Of a stretch of DNA of 64,000 nucleotides, positions 25,640-35,585 are shown one piece after another. The DNA is from Phycisphaera sp. GTDB taxonomy: Bacteria; Planctomycetota; Phycisphaerae; Phycisphaerales; UBA1924. A model generated the notes under the pieces. It ran no database searches. It worked only from the letters and a program-made list of their open reading frames with translations, and had not been told where the DNA came from. The DNA lies in contig RHLH01000001.1 in assembly GCA_003712165.1 (NCBI GenBank), positions 124,001 through 188,000 on the forward strand, written 5' to 3'. Each line of letters starts with the position of its first letter. Position 1 is the stretch's first letter. Made by a program: the position numbers and the translations under genes.

Positions 25640-25872
25640 ATGCGCACTGTGTACACCGTTTTCTTGATCCTGGGTGCGGCCATTGCAGATTCGGTGATCG
25701 TGGCCTGCGGTCACTGGTCGCGGGGGCGATCGTTGTGAACGAGCCACGTACATGGCACCTAGAGCGACTAGGGGCTCTTGCAAGCAAACAAGGAGGCAAC
25801 GACAGGCTTGCACGCTATCTCACTGATTTATTGACCAATAATACGGACAGGGAGATTCGGATTGTTCCCTAA
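25640..25872 (+). pseudogene. possible small secreted protein broken by a frameshift
   Basis: Within the 378-bp gap 25599-25976 an ATG at 25640 opens a signal-peptide-like stretch (RTVYTVFLILGAAIADSVIV) that stops after 32 codons. A second frame, open to the stop at 25872, continues with protein-like sequence (NEPRTWHLERLGALASKQGG). The two would join through a frame change at a run of five G near 25722-25726 into about 77 residues. No relative is recognised and no clear Shine-Dalgarno precedes the ATG, so this may be chance. Otherwise the gap holds only an inverted repeat. Confidence 0.2.
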
Positions 25873-25913
25873 TGGGCACTTCCAGCCCGGTGTGAAATAA
25901 TCTGTCTGGCTCG

Positions 25914-25934
25914 TTGGTCAGGTACACTGACAAA
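25914..25934. promoter_or_regulatory. imperfect inverted repeat upstream of the thioredoxin pair
   Basis: TTGGTCA (25914-25920) and TGACAAA (25928-25934) pair with one mismatch around a 7-base centre, 43 bp before the start of the first thioredoxin gene. It could be an operator. No regulator gene is adjacent. Confidence 0.3.
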
Positions 25935-25976
25935 GCCGCGGACGGTTAGCGTGCGGGCCAATTCTGGAGTGAACAG

Positions 25977-27125
25977 ATGCTGAACCAACTGACCAAAGTG
26001 TCGATCGTTGCCTTCGGGCTTGGCGCGGGTGCCGCATTCGCGGAGCCCGAGGTTTTCTCCGACGCGGGTTTCAAGGCGGACCAGGAAGCTGCTGTCGCGA
26101 GCGGGAAGGTGCAGATCGCATACTTCACCGCGACGTGGTGCCCGCCTTGCAAGAAAATGAAGGCCGAGACATGGGTTGACGAGGAGATTGAGAGCTGGGC
26201 CGATTCGTACGCGGTGATCACGCCCGTTGACGTTGACCGCTACGGCTCGCTCGCCGCCCAGTACCGGGCGCGAAGCATCCCGACCATCGTGTTCATCGTG
26301 GGCGACAAGGAAGTCGCAAGGACCGTTGGGTACCAGTCGCCCAGCCGGTTCATCGACTGGCTTGAGGACACACGCACCGAGTTCGCCGCGGATCTGACCC
26401 CCGCGGGCATGAAGAGCGGCGGCGACAGCACCGAGGCTGAAGATGCCCCGGCACCGGCCAGAGTTGAGATGAGCGCCGGCGAGGTCATGCGTGAGTACAA
26501 CGTGCAGGTCAAGAAGGACCAGTCGAGCTTCGGCATGACCGGCAGCGTGCTCTTGCCTCGCATAGAAGAACTCACCGAATCGAGCAGCCAGTTCAAGGCC
26601 GAGATCGTCGAGCGTGTGACCAAGCTTCAGCAGTCGCTTGAGTCGAACCAGCTGAACCCAACAACGCTGCGTGAGTACCTCCAGCTCGCACCGATCGCGG
26701 GGATGACCGATCAGGCCGTCGCGTGGATCGAGGCTCAGCTGGCAACTCCCGCGGGTCAGTCAATCCTGTCGAAGAACCGCATGCTGGTTCAGAACCTGCT
26801 GACTGACGCGGGCCGGTACGATCTGGCCAGCGAGTTTATCGGCGAGCCTGTTCAGCAGGCGAGGAAAATGATCTCCGCCGCCTCGCGCAGCTCGGTGACT
26901 CAGCTTCGTGATCTCGAAGGCGCCGCGCTGAACGAGTTCAAAGCTGGCCAAGCTGCGCTGCTCGATCGGAGCCTGGCTGACCTGATCGCGATCGCGCAGG
27001 CTTCGGGCGACGACGCCAAGGCAAAGGTCATCGCCAAGCTGTTCGGCGAGGACACCTCTTCGGCCCAAGAAGCGGTGAACGCCGCCGCCGAGCGAGCGGG
27101 TGTCGAGCCTCTCACCATCGAGTAA
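25977..27125 (+). CDS. secreted thioredoxin-family protein 1
   Basis: 382 residues with a signal peptide ending at AFAEP and TGGAGTG upstream of the ATG. A thioredoxin domain covers about 25-130, with WCPPCKK (Cys55 and Cys58) and the cis-proline in RSIPTIV. Residues 130-382 form an alpha-helical, Gln/Ala/Glu-rich region with probable coiled-coil parts; it is not recognised. The CPPC pair in an exported protein suggests disulfide reduction or exchange outside the cytoplasm, which would suit the many cysteine-containing dockerin tails encoded nearby (inference). A paralogue follows 55 bp downstream. Confidence 0.88.
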   Translation: MLNQLTKVSIVAFGLGAGAAFAEPEVFSDAGFKADQEAAVASGKVQIAYFTATWCPPCKKMKAETWVDEEIESWADSYAVITPVDVDRYGSLAAQYRARSIPTIVFIVGDKEVARTVGYQSPSRFIDWLEDTRTEFAADLTPAGMKSGGDSTEAEDAPAPARVEMSAGEVMREYNVQVKKDQSSFGMTGSVLLPRIEELTESSSQFKAEIVERVTKLQQSLESNQLNPTTLREYLQLAPIAGMTDQAVAWIEAQLATPAGQSILSKNRMLVQNLLTDAGRYDLASEFIGEPVQQARKMISAASRSSVTQLRDLEGAALNEFKAGQAALLDRSLADLIAIAQASGDDAKAKVIAKLFGEDTSSAQEAVNAAAERAGVEPLTIE

Positions 27126-27150
27126 TTTCTCAATATCACGAAGCCTTTGC

Positions 27151-27180
27151 TATACTCCGGGAAACACCCGGAGTTTATTC
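27151..27180 (+). promoter_or_regulatory. hairpin that buries the ribosome-binding site of the second thioredoxin gene
   Basis: ACTCCGGG (27154-27161) and CCCGGAGT (27167-27174) form a perfect 8-bp stem with the loop AAACA. The GGAG at 27170-27173, 7 bases before the ATG at 27181, lies inside the stem, so pairing would hide it from the ribosome. TATACT at 27151-27156 overlaps the left arm and could be a -10 box. A terminator reading is less likely because the tail is only TTTATT and runs straight into the start codon. Confidence 0.6.
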
Positions 27181-28401
27181 ATGCGCACGCTTCGACTTGG
27201 ATTCGTGATCGTACTTCTGTTGCTGGCGGCGAGGTCTTTCGCAGAGCCCGAAGTGTTTTCCGACGCTGGGTTTGAGGCTGACAAGGCCTTTGCAGTTGAG
27301 AACAACAAGCTGCATGTGATCTATTTTACAGCGATTTGGTGTCCGCCTTGTCAGAAAATGAAGAAGACGACGTGGGTGGATAAATCGCTCGTGAGCTGGC
27401 TCGGTGAGCACGCTGTCGTGAGTTCTGTTGACGTCGATGACGAGCGTGAGCTTGCTGAGAAGTACGCGATTAGCGCGATGCCCACGATCATCGTGACTAA
27501 TGAAGGAGAAGAGGTTGGGCGAACGGTTGGTTACCAGGGGGCGGCTAATTTCCGAGATTGGTTGATTAAAGCTCAGTCAGGTGAACTGCCGCCTCATGTG
27601 CAGCAGACTCCGGAGGAAATCTATAACGAGGCATTCGAATCCGCTCGCGAAACCGGCAGGCAGATACGCGAGTTTCAGGATCGGCTAGAAAGCGCTAGAG
27701 AAACAATGAACCGGGGCTCAGATTCGTATCAACGAGCAACGGAACAATATTTGACGATCATTGAAGAACTTGTAGAGCACGGTTATGTGGAACTATTTGA
27801 CGAGTACAGAACAAGTGTATGGCTCTTGGTTGACGAATATCCCCCCGCGCGTAAGTCATTTGCTGCCGCGCGCGATCAGATTGAATCAGATCTTAGAGCA
27901 GGTCAGGTAAATTGGGATAAGCTCTCGGGATGGGCTGTACTCAACTACATTCTAGATGATCAAAATCGAACTCTAAACTGGCTTGAGCGCCGGGTTGCAG
28001 CAGGGTCAGGTGTGCCGTCATCTCGTCTTATCTACGATATTGCACACGAAGCAGCGATTAACGCGCGGCGATTTGATCTGTTGAAAGAAATTGCTGATCC
28101 ACTTTATGAAAGCCTTACAGCCGATGCAGAGTTCGAGCACCTAACATCGGTCTTTCAAGCTACGGGACGTCTAAACGAACTTGATGAGCAGGATAGCAAA
28201 CAAATTCTAGAGAATATGCTAGAGCTGCGTCGTTACACCTTGGCAGAGCAACACGCAATTGCGCTTGGGATTGGCGATATTGATGCGGCAGCTCGTATAC
28301 GAGAAATGCTACTGAATAAAGATGACACGGAAGAAGCTCGCAGACTCCTAACTGAATATGCACAGGGGATGGGAGTTGATGCTGGGGAGGAAGCCGATTG
28401 A
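27181..28401 (+). CDS. secreted thioredoxin-family protein 2 (paralogue)
   Basis: 406 residues with the signal peptide RTLRLGFVIVLLLLAARSFA. The N-terminal domain is close to the upstream gene product: both mature forms start AEPEVFSDAGF, and Cys54/Cys57 lie in WCPPCQK, with SAMPTII as the cis-proline site. The helical C-terminal part (about 140-406) is similar in character but diverged. From about residue 150 on, codons are much richer in A and T at third positions than in the neighbouring genes, suggesting relaxed selection or a different history. It is convergent with rho, whose stop is 6 bp away. Confidence 0.85.
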   Translation: MRTLRLGFVIVLLLLAARSFAEPEVFSDAGFEADKAFAVENNKLHVIYFTAIWCPPCQKMKKTTWVDKSLVSWLGEHAVVSSVDVDDERELAEKYAISAMPTIIVTNEGEEVGRTVGYQGAANFRDWLIKAQSGELPPHVQQTPEEIYNEAFESARETGRQIREFQDRLESARETMNRGSDSYQRATEQYLTIIEELVEHGYVELFDEYRTSVWLLVDEYPPARKSFAAARDQIESDLRAGQVNWDKLSGWAVLNYILDDQNRTLNWLERRVAAGSGVPSSRLIYDIAHEAAINARRFDLLKEIADPLYESLTADAEFEHLTSVFQATGRLNELDEQDSKQILENMLELRRYTLAEQHAIALGIGDIDAAARIREMLLNKDDTEEARRLLTEYAQGMGVDAGEEAD

Positions 28402-28407
28402 TTCGGT

Positions 28408-29439
<1,032 letters not shown>

Positions 29440-29830
29440 GATTCCCCTCTGAGCGGCTGTGGAGCCTGGCGCGCGGAACCCGTCTCGGGATCACGTACAA
29501 CGCACCATGGACGAGGCGCTTGCCTTGTCCGAGCCGCGATCTGGATGTCATCTGCCGCAACACTGGCCGGGTCGCCGACGCCCTGTGCGCCGTTTCCGAT
29601 CGAGCCAGTTCTGCTTGAGCCACACCGCTTGTTGGTGTGAGAGTTTGGTGGGAATCTAGCTTGCCGTTCCCACATGCTCTGGCGGAGAGCCCCGCCCCTG
29701 CCCAACAGTATCGGCCATATCCATGCCCCGAGTCAAGCCTCGGGCTACGATCGCACACAACCCTGACAAACCCGTGCTCAGGGCGGTTGAGGTGGTGCTG
29801 GGCCCGGCTGGGTCTCGCTCAGGACGACGG
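29440..29830. other. divergent region between rho and ptsI, no gene seen
   Basis: 391 bp. Short open frames exist on both strands, but none has protein-like composition with a ribosome-binding site. It contains the leaders of rho and ptsI. CCACACCGCTTGTTGGTGTG near 29618-29637 is a short hairpin without a T tract. Confidence 0.5.
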
Positions 29831-31588
29831 ATGGAACGGATTTCTGGCATCGGCGTATCACCCGGCATCGTTGTCGGCCGGGTCTTTGTGCTCGACGACG
29901 AGCGCAGGCGGATTCCGCGCCGTTCCATCAAGCCAAATGAAGTCGAGAAGCACCTCAAGAGGCTCTCAAGCGCGATCGAAGTGTCCGCCAAGGATCTCGA
30001 GCAGGTCCGCGAGCAGGCCGAGCGCGACATCGGCAAGGAAGCCGCGAAGATCTTCGGCTTTCACGTCGGGATGCTCCGCGACACCGTGCTGACCGGTTCG
30101 ATCGAGAAGCTGATCCGCGATGAGCTCGTGACCGCCGAGCACGCGGTCGACCGGGTCTTCAACGATTTCGCCGAGCGCTTCAGCGCGATGCCCAACTCCG
30201 CATTCACGACGAAGGTCAACGACATCACAGACCTCTCCTCGCGCGTGCTCACGCATCTCGTCGGCGAGCACGGCACGAGCCTCGCCGAGATCGAAGAGGG
30301 CGCGATCGTTGTCGCCAACGAGTTGACGCCGAGCCAGACCGTCGGGTTCGACCGCGAGAAAGTTATCGCGGTCGCAACCGATTTCGGGGGCAAAACGAGC
30401 CACACCTCGATCGTCGCAAGGGCACTCTCGATACCCGCAGTCGTGGGTCTGCGCAGCCTGAGTGAGAAGCTCTGCGACGGCGATATCGTGATCGTCGACG
30501 GCGGCCGGGGCGTCGTCATCATCGACCCCGACGACGACACCATCGAGCACTACCTCTCAGAGGAAGTCGTCCGCGGCCAGCAGCAGATGACCCTCCGCGA
30601 GATGGCCTCGCTCGAACCCGTCACAACCGACGGCGTCCGGATCGAGGTCCTCGGCAACATCGAGTTTGCGCAGGAAGTCGAGCACGTGCTCGAATTCGGC
30701 GGCGAGGGCGTCGGGCTCTACCGGACCGAGTTCCTCTATCTTGCAAGCGAGCGCGAGCCCACGGAACAAGAGCATTACGAGGCGTACAAGGCGTGCGTCG
30801 ACGAGCTCAAGGGCAAGCCCCTGACGATCCGCACAATGGACCTTGGTGCCGACAAGTACACCCAGGCCCAGGCGCGCAACCCGGAGCGCAACCCCGCGCT
30901 CGGGCTCCGCTCGATCAGGTACTGCCTCAAGAACCTGCCCCTGTTCAAACGTCAGCTCCGCGCGATCCTCCGCGCGTCCGCCGACGGCCCGATGAAGCTC
31001 ATGCTCCCGCTCGTCACGAGCGTCGAGGAGGTGCGCCAAGCCAAGCACCTGATCCGCGATGTGATGGAAGACCTCGCCGATGAGGGGCTCGCATTCGATG
31101 AGAGCCTGCCCATCGGGATCATGGTCGAGGTGCCTTCCGCGGCTCTCATGGCGCCTGCGCTGGCGCGAGAGGTGGACTTCTTCAGCGTGGGCACCAACGA
31201 CCTCGTCCAGTACACCCTCGCGGTCGATCGGACGAACGAGAACGTGGCGGATCTGTTCTCGCCCGCTCACCCGGCGGTTCTGAAGCTGGTTCGGGATGTG
31301 GTCCGGGCCGGGCGGAGGCGTGAGGTCCCGGTTAGTTGCTGCGGCGAGGCGGCCGGGGATATCGAATTCGCGGCTTTGCTGCTGGGGCTCGGGGTGCGTA
31401 CCCTTAGTGTGAGCCCGGGAAATGTCCCCGGAATCAAGCGTCTCGTGCGGTCGATTTCGATCGATCGCTGCGAAAGACTCGCCAAAAAGGCGATCTCTTT
31501 CGATTCAGACACTCAAGTGTCGATGTATGTCAGGGACAGGGTCCGAAAGATCCTCCCCGAAGCGTACGACAACGTCGGCTCACGCTAG
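29831..31588 (+). CDS. ptsI: phosphoenolpyruvate-protein phosphotransferase (enzyme I)
   Basis: 585 residues from the ATG at 29831, where the family N-terminus (ISGIGVSPGIVVGRVFVL) begins; an earlier in-frame ATG adds 36 residues with no family match. The phosphorylated histidine is His191 in GGKTSHTSIVARAL. EGVGLYRTEFLY, the PEP-binding region, and VSCCGEAAGD at the C-terminal active site are present. It takes phosphate from PEP and passes it to HPr. No HPr or sugar-specific EII gene is seen in the window, so it may serve a regulatory PTS. Length is near the usual 575. Confidence 0.93.
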   Translation: MERISGIGVSPGIVVGRVFVLDDERRRIPRRSIKPNEVEKHLKRLSSAIEVSAKDLEQVREQAERDIGKEAAKIFGFHVGMLRDTVLTGSIEKLIRDELVTAEHAVDRVFNDFAERFSAMPNSAFTTKVNDITDLSSRVLTHLVGEHGTSLAEIEEGAIVVANELTPSQTVGFDREKVIAVATDFGGKTSHTSIVARALSIPAVVGLRSLSEKLCDGDIVIVDGGRGVVIIDPDDDTIEHYLSEEVVRGQQQMTLREMASLEPVTTDGVRIEVLGNIEFAQEVEHVLEFGGEGVGLYRTEFLYLASEREPTEQEHYEAYKACVDELKGKPLTIRTMDLGADKYTQAQARNPERNPALGLRSIRYCLKNLPLFKRQLRAILRASADGPMKLMLPLVTSVEEVRQAKHLIRDVMEDLADEGLAFDESLPIGIMVEVPSAALMAPALAREVDFFSVGTNDLVQYTLAVDRTNENVADLFSPAHPAVLKLVRDVVRAGRRREVPVSCCGEAAGDIEFAALLLGLGVRTLSVSPGNVPGIKRLVRSISIDRCERLAKKAISFDSDTQVSMYVRDRVRKILPEAYDNVGSR

Positions 31589-31882
31589 GGCAAGCCCTAC
31601 TCGGAGAGCCGTTTGACAGAACGAACCCCACCAGGCGTCCCGCCCGGTCCCAGGCGCGAGTCACACACGACGAAACGTGTGCGTTGACCCCCGGCACCGG
31701 ACGGCGCTGGACACAGGCCAAGAGGCCTGCATCACAAACGAGGCGAGCGGTGATATCACCCGCTTTGAATCCAGAACGATGCAACACGGACGGACCGGCG
31801 AGCGCACTCTGCGCGCCGACCGACGTGGTTTCTCTCTCGGCTCTTCGTCTACGCGTGCACGCCGCAGCACGGAACACAACAA
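31589..31882 (+). other. long leader upstream of the RNase E/G gene
   Basis: 294 bp with no convincing coding frame. TTTGACAG near 31611 could be a -35 element, but a matching -10 is not clear. In E. coli the long rne leader mediates autoregulation by RNase E; a similar role here is only an analogy. Confidence 0.35.
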
Positions 31883-34288
31883 ATGCCCAAGCAGCAGATG
31901 CTGATCAGCTACCACCCCGGCGAAGAGTGCCGGGTCGCGATTCTTGAGAACGGCGTCCTCGAGGATTACCACGCCGAGCGACCGGCGACAGCCAACCGCG
32001 TCAACAACCTCTACCTCGGCAAGGTCACAAACATCGAGAGCAGCCTGCAGGCCGCCTTCGTCGACTTCGGCGGGCCGGAGTCCGCGTTCGTCCACACGTC
32101 GGACATCCACCCGCAATTCTTTCCCAAGGAAGACTCGGACACAACCGAGAAGATCGGGAAGAAGACCGCGCGCCGTGATAGGCCACCGATCCAGCAGTGC
32201 CTGAAGAAGGGCCAGCAGGTCATCGTCCAGATCCTGAAAGACGGCGTGGGCACCAAGGGCCCCGCCGCGACGACGTACCTGTCCATCCCGGGCAAGTACC
32301 TCGTGATGATGCCGCAGATGGACAACGTGGGCGTCAGCAGAAAGATGGAAGACGAGGACATGCGCCGCAAGATGCGCGACATCCTCGACTCGATCGACCT
32401 GCCCGAGGGCTTCGGGTTTATCCTCCGGACCGCGGGCTTTGGGCGCACGAAGACCGAACTCAAGCGCGACCTCGCGTACCTGATGCGTCTCTGGAAGAAC
32501 ATCGAGAAGCGCAAGAAGGCGACGAAGAAGCCCGCGCTGCTGTACGCCGAGAGCGACCTGCTCGTCCGGGCGCTGCGTGATCTGCTGACGAGCGACATCG
32601 ACGAGGTCATCATCGACCACGAGCAGGGTCTCGCCAGAGCGGCGAACTTCCTGAAGGTCGTCGCGCCGAGGTCGGGCACGAAGCTCTTGCACTACAACCA
32701 GAAGACACCCATTTTCCATGCGTACGGCATCGAGGAACAGCACCGGCTCATGATCGCACGCGAAGTCCCGCTCAAGTCGGGCGGCAGGCTCGTCATCGAC
32801 GAGACCGAGGCGCTCGTCGCGATCGACGTCAACAGCGGCAAGAGCCGGAAGGCCAAGGACGCCGAGACCAACGCGTACCAGACGAACCTCGAAGCGGTTG
32901 ACGAGATATGCCGACAGCTCAAGCTCCGCGAGCTCGGCGGTCTGGTCATCAACGACCTGATCGACATGAACCAGGCCAAGCACCGCAAGGCGATCGAGCA
33001 GCGGTTCAAGGAGAGGCTCAAGAACGATCGCGCCAAAAGCACGGTCCTCCCGATCAGCCCGTTCGGCATCCTCGAGATGACGCGCCAACGCATGCGCCCG
33101 AGCTCGCAGGGCATCCACTACCAGGAACTGCCGGCAAACTACGGCCGGGGCTGGGTGCGAAAGCCCGAGTCGGTCGCGGCGGAAGCACTGCGTGAGCTGC
33201 AGCTGATCCTGAGCTACGACAAGGTGCAGAAGGCCGAGCTGATCGTGCCTGGCCGGGTCGCGGGTGAGCTCCTGAGCAACCGGCGCAAGTCGATCACGCG
33301 GATGGAGTTGATCACGGGCAAGAGCGTGATCGTGCGCGTGAGCGATTCGCTCGGCACGGACCGCTTCACGGTCTACGCCTACGACGACGCGGGAAACGAC
33401 GTCGACACCTCCAAGCTTCCAAAGCCCAAGGCGCCAAAGAGCCTGCCCGAGTGGACCGACGACTCGGACGAGAAGGCGTGGGACGAGGTCAGCGAGGAGA
33501 AGGAGATCCTGCAGGCAATCGAGGAGCACGCGGAGCCTCACCCGCTGGAGATGGAGATGGCAGCCGAGGGCGAGCTGCTCTCCGAAAAAGAAGAGAACGA
33601 AGACGAGTCCGAGAGCGAATCGACCGGCAAAAAGAAGCGTCGCAGGCGCCGTAGGGGTGGCAGGGGACGCCGAAAGAAATCTGGCGATGCGCAGCAGGAC
33701 GGTGAGGCTGGCACCGACTCGGGTGACTCGGATGACAGCGCCGAGCCCAAGGCCGAGACGGATGCCGACGACAAGCTGTCTGAGGACGATGATGCCGCTT
33801 TGGATTCGTCTGAATCGCAGGACGAGGACAAGCCCCGCAAGAAGCGCCGCAGGCGTCGCCGTCGCAAGTCGTCCGGTTCGGGTGAAGCAGAAGCAGATGT
33901 GAAGGACGAGGCCGAAGCGGGTGAGGATCAGCCCGAGCAGGCCGATGAGTCCGAGGCTGAGGAGTCGGAAACGGACGATGCACCGCCGACGAAGAAGCGT
34001 CGGCGGAGAAGGTCGAGCAAACCCAAGGCCGAGGTCTCGGGCGAGGAACCCGGCAGCTCTGGCGATGCGGACGAGCCCATGTCTGAGGGCACGAAGAAGA
34101 AAGCCAAGAAGAAGTCCACGCGCAAGCGTTCTTCGAAGAAGAAGCCGGCTGCAAAGAAAGAGAATCCACCCAGCGAGGTTGTCGAAGCCAAGTCTGACGC
34201 ACCCGCTGCGAAGAAGCCGAGGCTGCTCTATTCGGGCAGCAGGCGGAAGCTCAAGCCAAGCGAGAAGGCCGCGATCGGCGACGAATAA
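31883..34288 (+). CDS. ribonuclease E/G family endoribonuclease with poly-Arg acidic tail
   Basis: 801 residues. An S1-type domain lies at about 37-135 and the catalytic core continues to about 500. Metal-binding aspartates are Asp315 in VAIDVNSGK and Asp358 in LVINDLIDM. FGILEMTRQRMRPS is conserved, but the CPxCxG zinc link that follows it in E. coli RNase E is absent: there is no cysteine in the IHYQELPANYGRGW segment. Residues 500-801 are low-complexity Glu/Asp/Ser with three basic clusters (583-599, 652-662, 704-710), each KKRRRR-like, and a lysine-rich end. It should start mRNA decay and process rRNA. dxr follows after 3 bp. Confidence 0.92.
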   Translation: MPKQQMLISYHPGEECRVAILENGVLEDYHAERPATANRVNNLYLGKVTNIESSLQAAFVDFGGPESAFVHTSDIHPQFFPKEDSDTTEKIGKKTARRDRPPIQQCLKKGQQVIVQILKDGVGTKGPAATTYLSIPGKYLVMMPQMDNVGVSRKMEDEDMRRKMRDILDSIDLPEGFGFILRTAGFGRTKTELKRDLAYLMRLWKNIEKRKKATKKPALLYAESDLLVRALRDLLTSDIDEVIIDHEQGLARAANFLKVVAPRSGTKLLHYNQKTPIFHAYGIEEQHRLMIAREVPLKSGGRLVIDETEALVAIDVNSGKSRKAKDAETNAYQTNLEAVDEICRQLKLRELGGLVINDLIDMNQAKHRKAIEQRFKERLKNDRAKSTVLPISPFGILEMTRQRMRPSSQGIHYQELPANYGRGWVRKPESVAAEALRELQLILSYDKVQKAELIVPGRVAGELLSNRRKSITRMELITGKSVIVRVSDSLGTDRFTVYAYDDAGNDVDTSKLPKPKAPKSLPEWTDDSDEKAWDEVSEEKEILQAIEEHAEPHPLEMEMAAEGELLSEKEENEDESESESTGKKKRRRRRRGGRGRRKKSGDAQQDGEAGTDSGDSDDSAEPKAETDADDKLSEDDDAALDSSESQDEDKPRKKRRRRRRRKSSGSGEAEADVKDEAEAGEDQPEQADESEAEESETDDAPPTKKRRRRRSSKPKAEVSGEEPGSSGDADEPMSEGTKKKAKKKSTRKRSSKKKPAAKKENPPSEVVEAKSDAPAAKKPRLLYSGSRRKLKPSEKAAIGDE

Positions 34289-34291
34289 ACC

Positions 34292-35503
34292 ATGTCAGAC
34301 CCCAAGCGCATCCTGATCCTCGGTTCCACCGGCTCGATCGGCACGCAGACGCTAAATGTCATCGAGCACCTCCACCGGGAAGGCTCGGAACACAGCTTCG
34401 AGATCGTTGGCCTCGCAGCCGGGCGCGGGAGCGATGCGCTTCGTGAACAGGTGTTGCGCACGGGTGCGAGATTCGTCGCGACCGCCGAGCCCTGCGTGAT
34501 TGAAGAGTGCGAGCAGCACTTCGCGGGCGATGATGCCGCGGCAGAGCTCGTGCGTCACGCGCATCAGAGTGTGGGTGTCGATCTAGTCGTTGGAGCGATC
34601 GTGGGATCCGCGGGGATCGGCGCCACACTCGAAGCACTCAGGCTTGGTATCGACGTTGCGCTGGCCAACAAGGAAACACTCGTCGCCGCGGGCGAGATCG
34701 TGGTGCAGGAAGCGCAGCGCACAGGCGCACGCCTCTTGCCCGTGGACAGCGAGCACTCCGCATTGTGGCAGTGCCTGCAGGGGCAGACCGGCACGAAGCC
34801 CCCGATGGAGCTTCCCAGTTCTGTCACGAAGATGACGCTCACCGCGAGCGGGGGCGCTCTGCGGGGCAAGACCGCCGACGAGGTTCGGAGCGCAACCCCG
34901 GCTATGGCGCTGGCGCACCCGAACTGGACGATGGGGCCCAAGGTTACCGTTGACTGCGCATCGCTCATGAACAAGGGGCTCGAGCTCATCGAGGCGCATT
35001 GGCTTTTCGGCATCGACGCGGACCGGCTCGGTGTCCTCGTGCACCCGACTTCAACCGTTCACTCGTTTGTCGAGTACGCCGACGGCTCGGTCGTCGCGCA
35101 GCTTGGCGCGCCGGATATGAAAGCCCCGATCCAGTACGCGATGGTCTACCCCGACAGGCCCGCGGGTATCGCGCCGAAACTCGATATCGCAAAGCTCGGC
35201 ACGCTCGAGTTCTACGAACCCGATGCAAAGACGTTCCCAGCGCTCGGGCTGGCGTTCGACGTGATCCGCAAGGGCGGCACATCGGGCGCGATCCTGAACG
35301 CGGCGAACGAGGAAGCCGTCGCTGCGTTTCTCGCACCTGAGAACGAAGACGGTTCTCTCGTCCCGTTCGGGCTCGTCACCGATCTCGTTGCGCAGGCGAT
35401 GGACGCTGTGGAGTCCAGGCCCATCGAGAGCCTCGCCTGCGTTGAACGCGCCAGCGAAGAGGCGCGAGCGTTCGTGCGTGACCAGCTCTCGGCGCGGGCC
35501 TGA
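34292..35503 (+). CDS. dxr: 1-deoxy-D-xylulose 5-phosphate reductoisomerase
   Basis: 403 residues starting 3 bp after the RNase E/G stop, so probably cotranscribed. ILGSTGSIGTQTLNVIEH is the NADPH site, ALANKETLV and VDSEHSALWQCL hold the metal-binding residues, and TASGGALRG is the flexible-loop region. It makes 2-C-methyl-D-erythritol 4-phosphate, the committed step of the MEP isoprenoid pathway, in the cytoplasm. Length is normal. Isoprenoids made this way would also supply the polyprenyl phosphate used by the UbiA-family enzyme 3 kb away. Confidence 0.96.
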   Translation: MSDPKRILILGSTGSIGTQTLNVIEHLHREGSEHSFEIVGLAAGRGSDALREQVLRTGARFVATAEPCVIEECEQHFAGDDAAAELVRHAHQSVGVDLVVGAIVGSAGIGATLEALRLGIDVALANKETLVAAGEIVVQEAQRTGARLLPVDSEHSALWQCLQGQTGTKPPMELPSSVTKMTLTASGGALRGKTADEVRSATPAMALAHPNWTMGPKVTVDCASLMNKGLELIEAHWLFGIDADRLGVLVHPTSTVHSFVEYADGSVVAQLGAPDMKAPIQYAMVYPDRPAGIAPKLDIAKLGTLEFYEPDAKTFPALGLAFDVIRKGGTSGAILNAANEEAVAAFLAPENEDGSLVPFGLVTDLVAQAMDAVESRPIESLACVERASEEARAFVRDQLSARA

Positions 35504-35524
35504 CACCAGCAGAGCTTGCATATC

Positions 35525-35558
35525 AAAAAGGAAAAGCCGGGCCCCGAAGGACCCGGCT
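35525..35558 (-). terminator. intrinsic terminator after the metzincin gene
   Basis: On the minus strand AGCCGGG (35558-35552) pairs with CCCGGCT (35541-35535) and is followed by TTTCCTTTTT. It lies 27 bp after the metalloprotease stop. It may also help end the dxr transcript arriving from the other side, though the plus-strand tail lacks T residues. Confidence 0.82.
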
Positions 35559-35585
35559 GAGATGAATCGTGTTGTCACGAACTGA

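Noticed and set aside
31661..33541. Minus-strand 626-codon open frame
   Set aside because: Antisense to the RNase E/G gene, which has clear catalytic motifs; the mirror frame has none.
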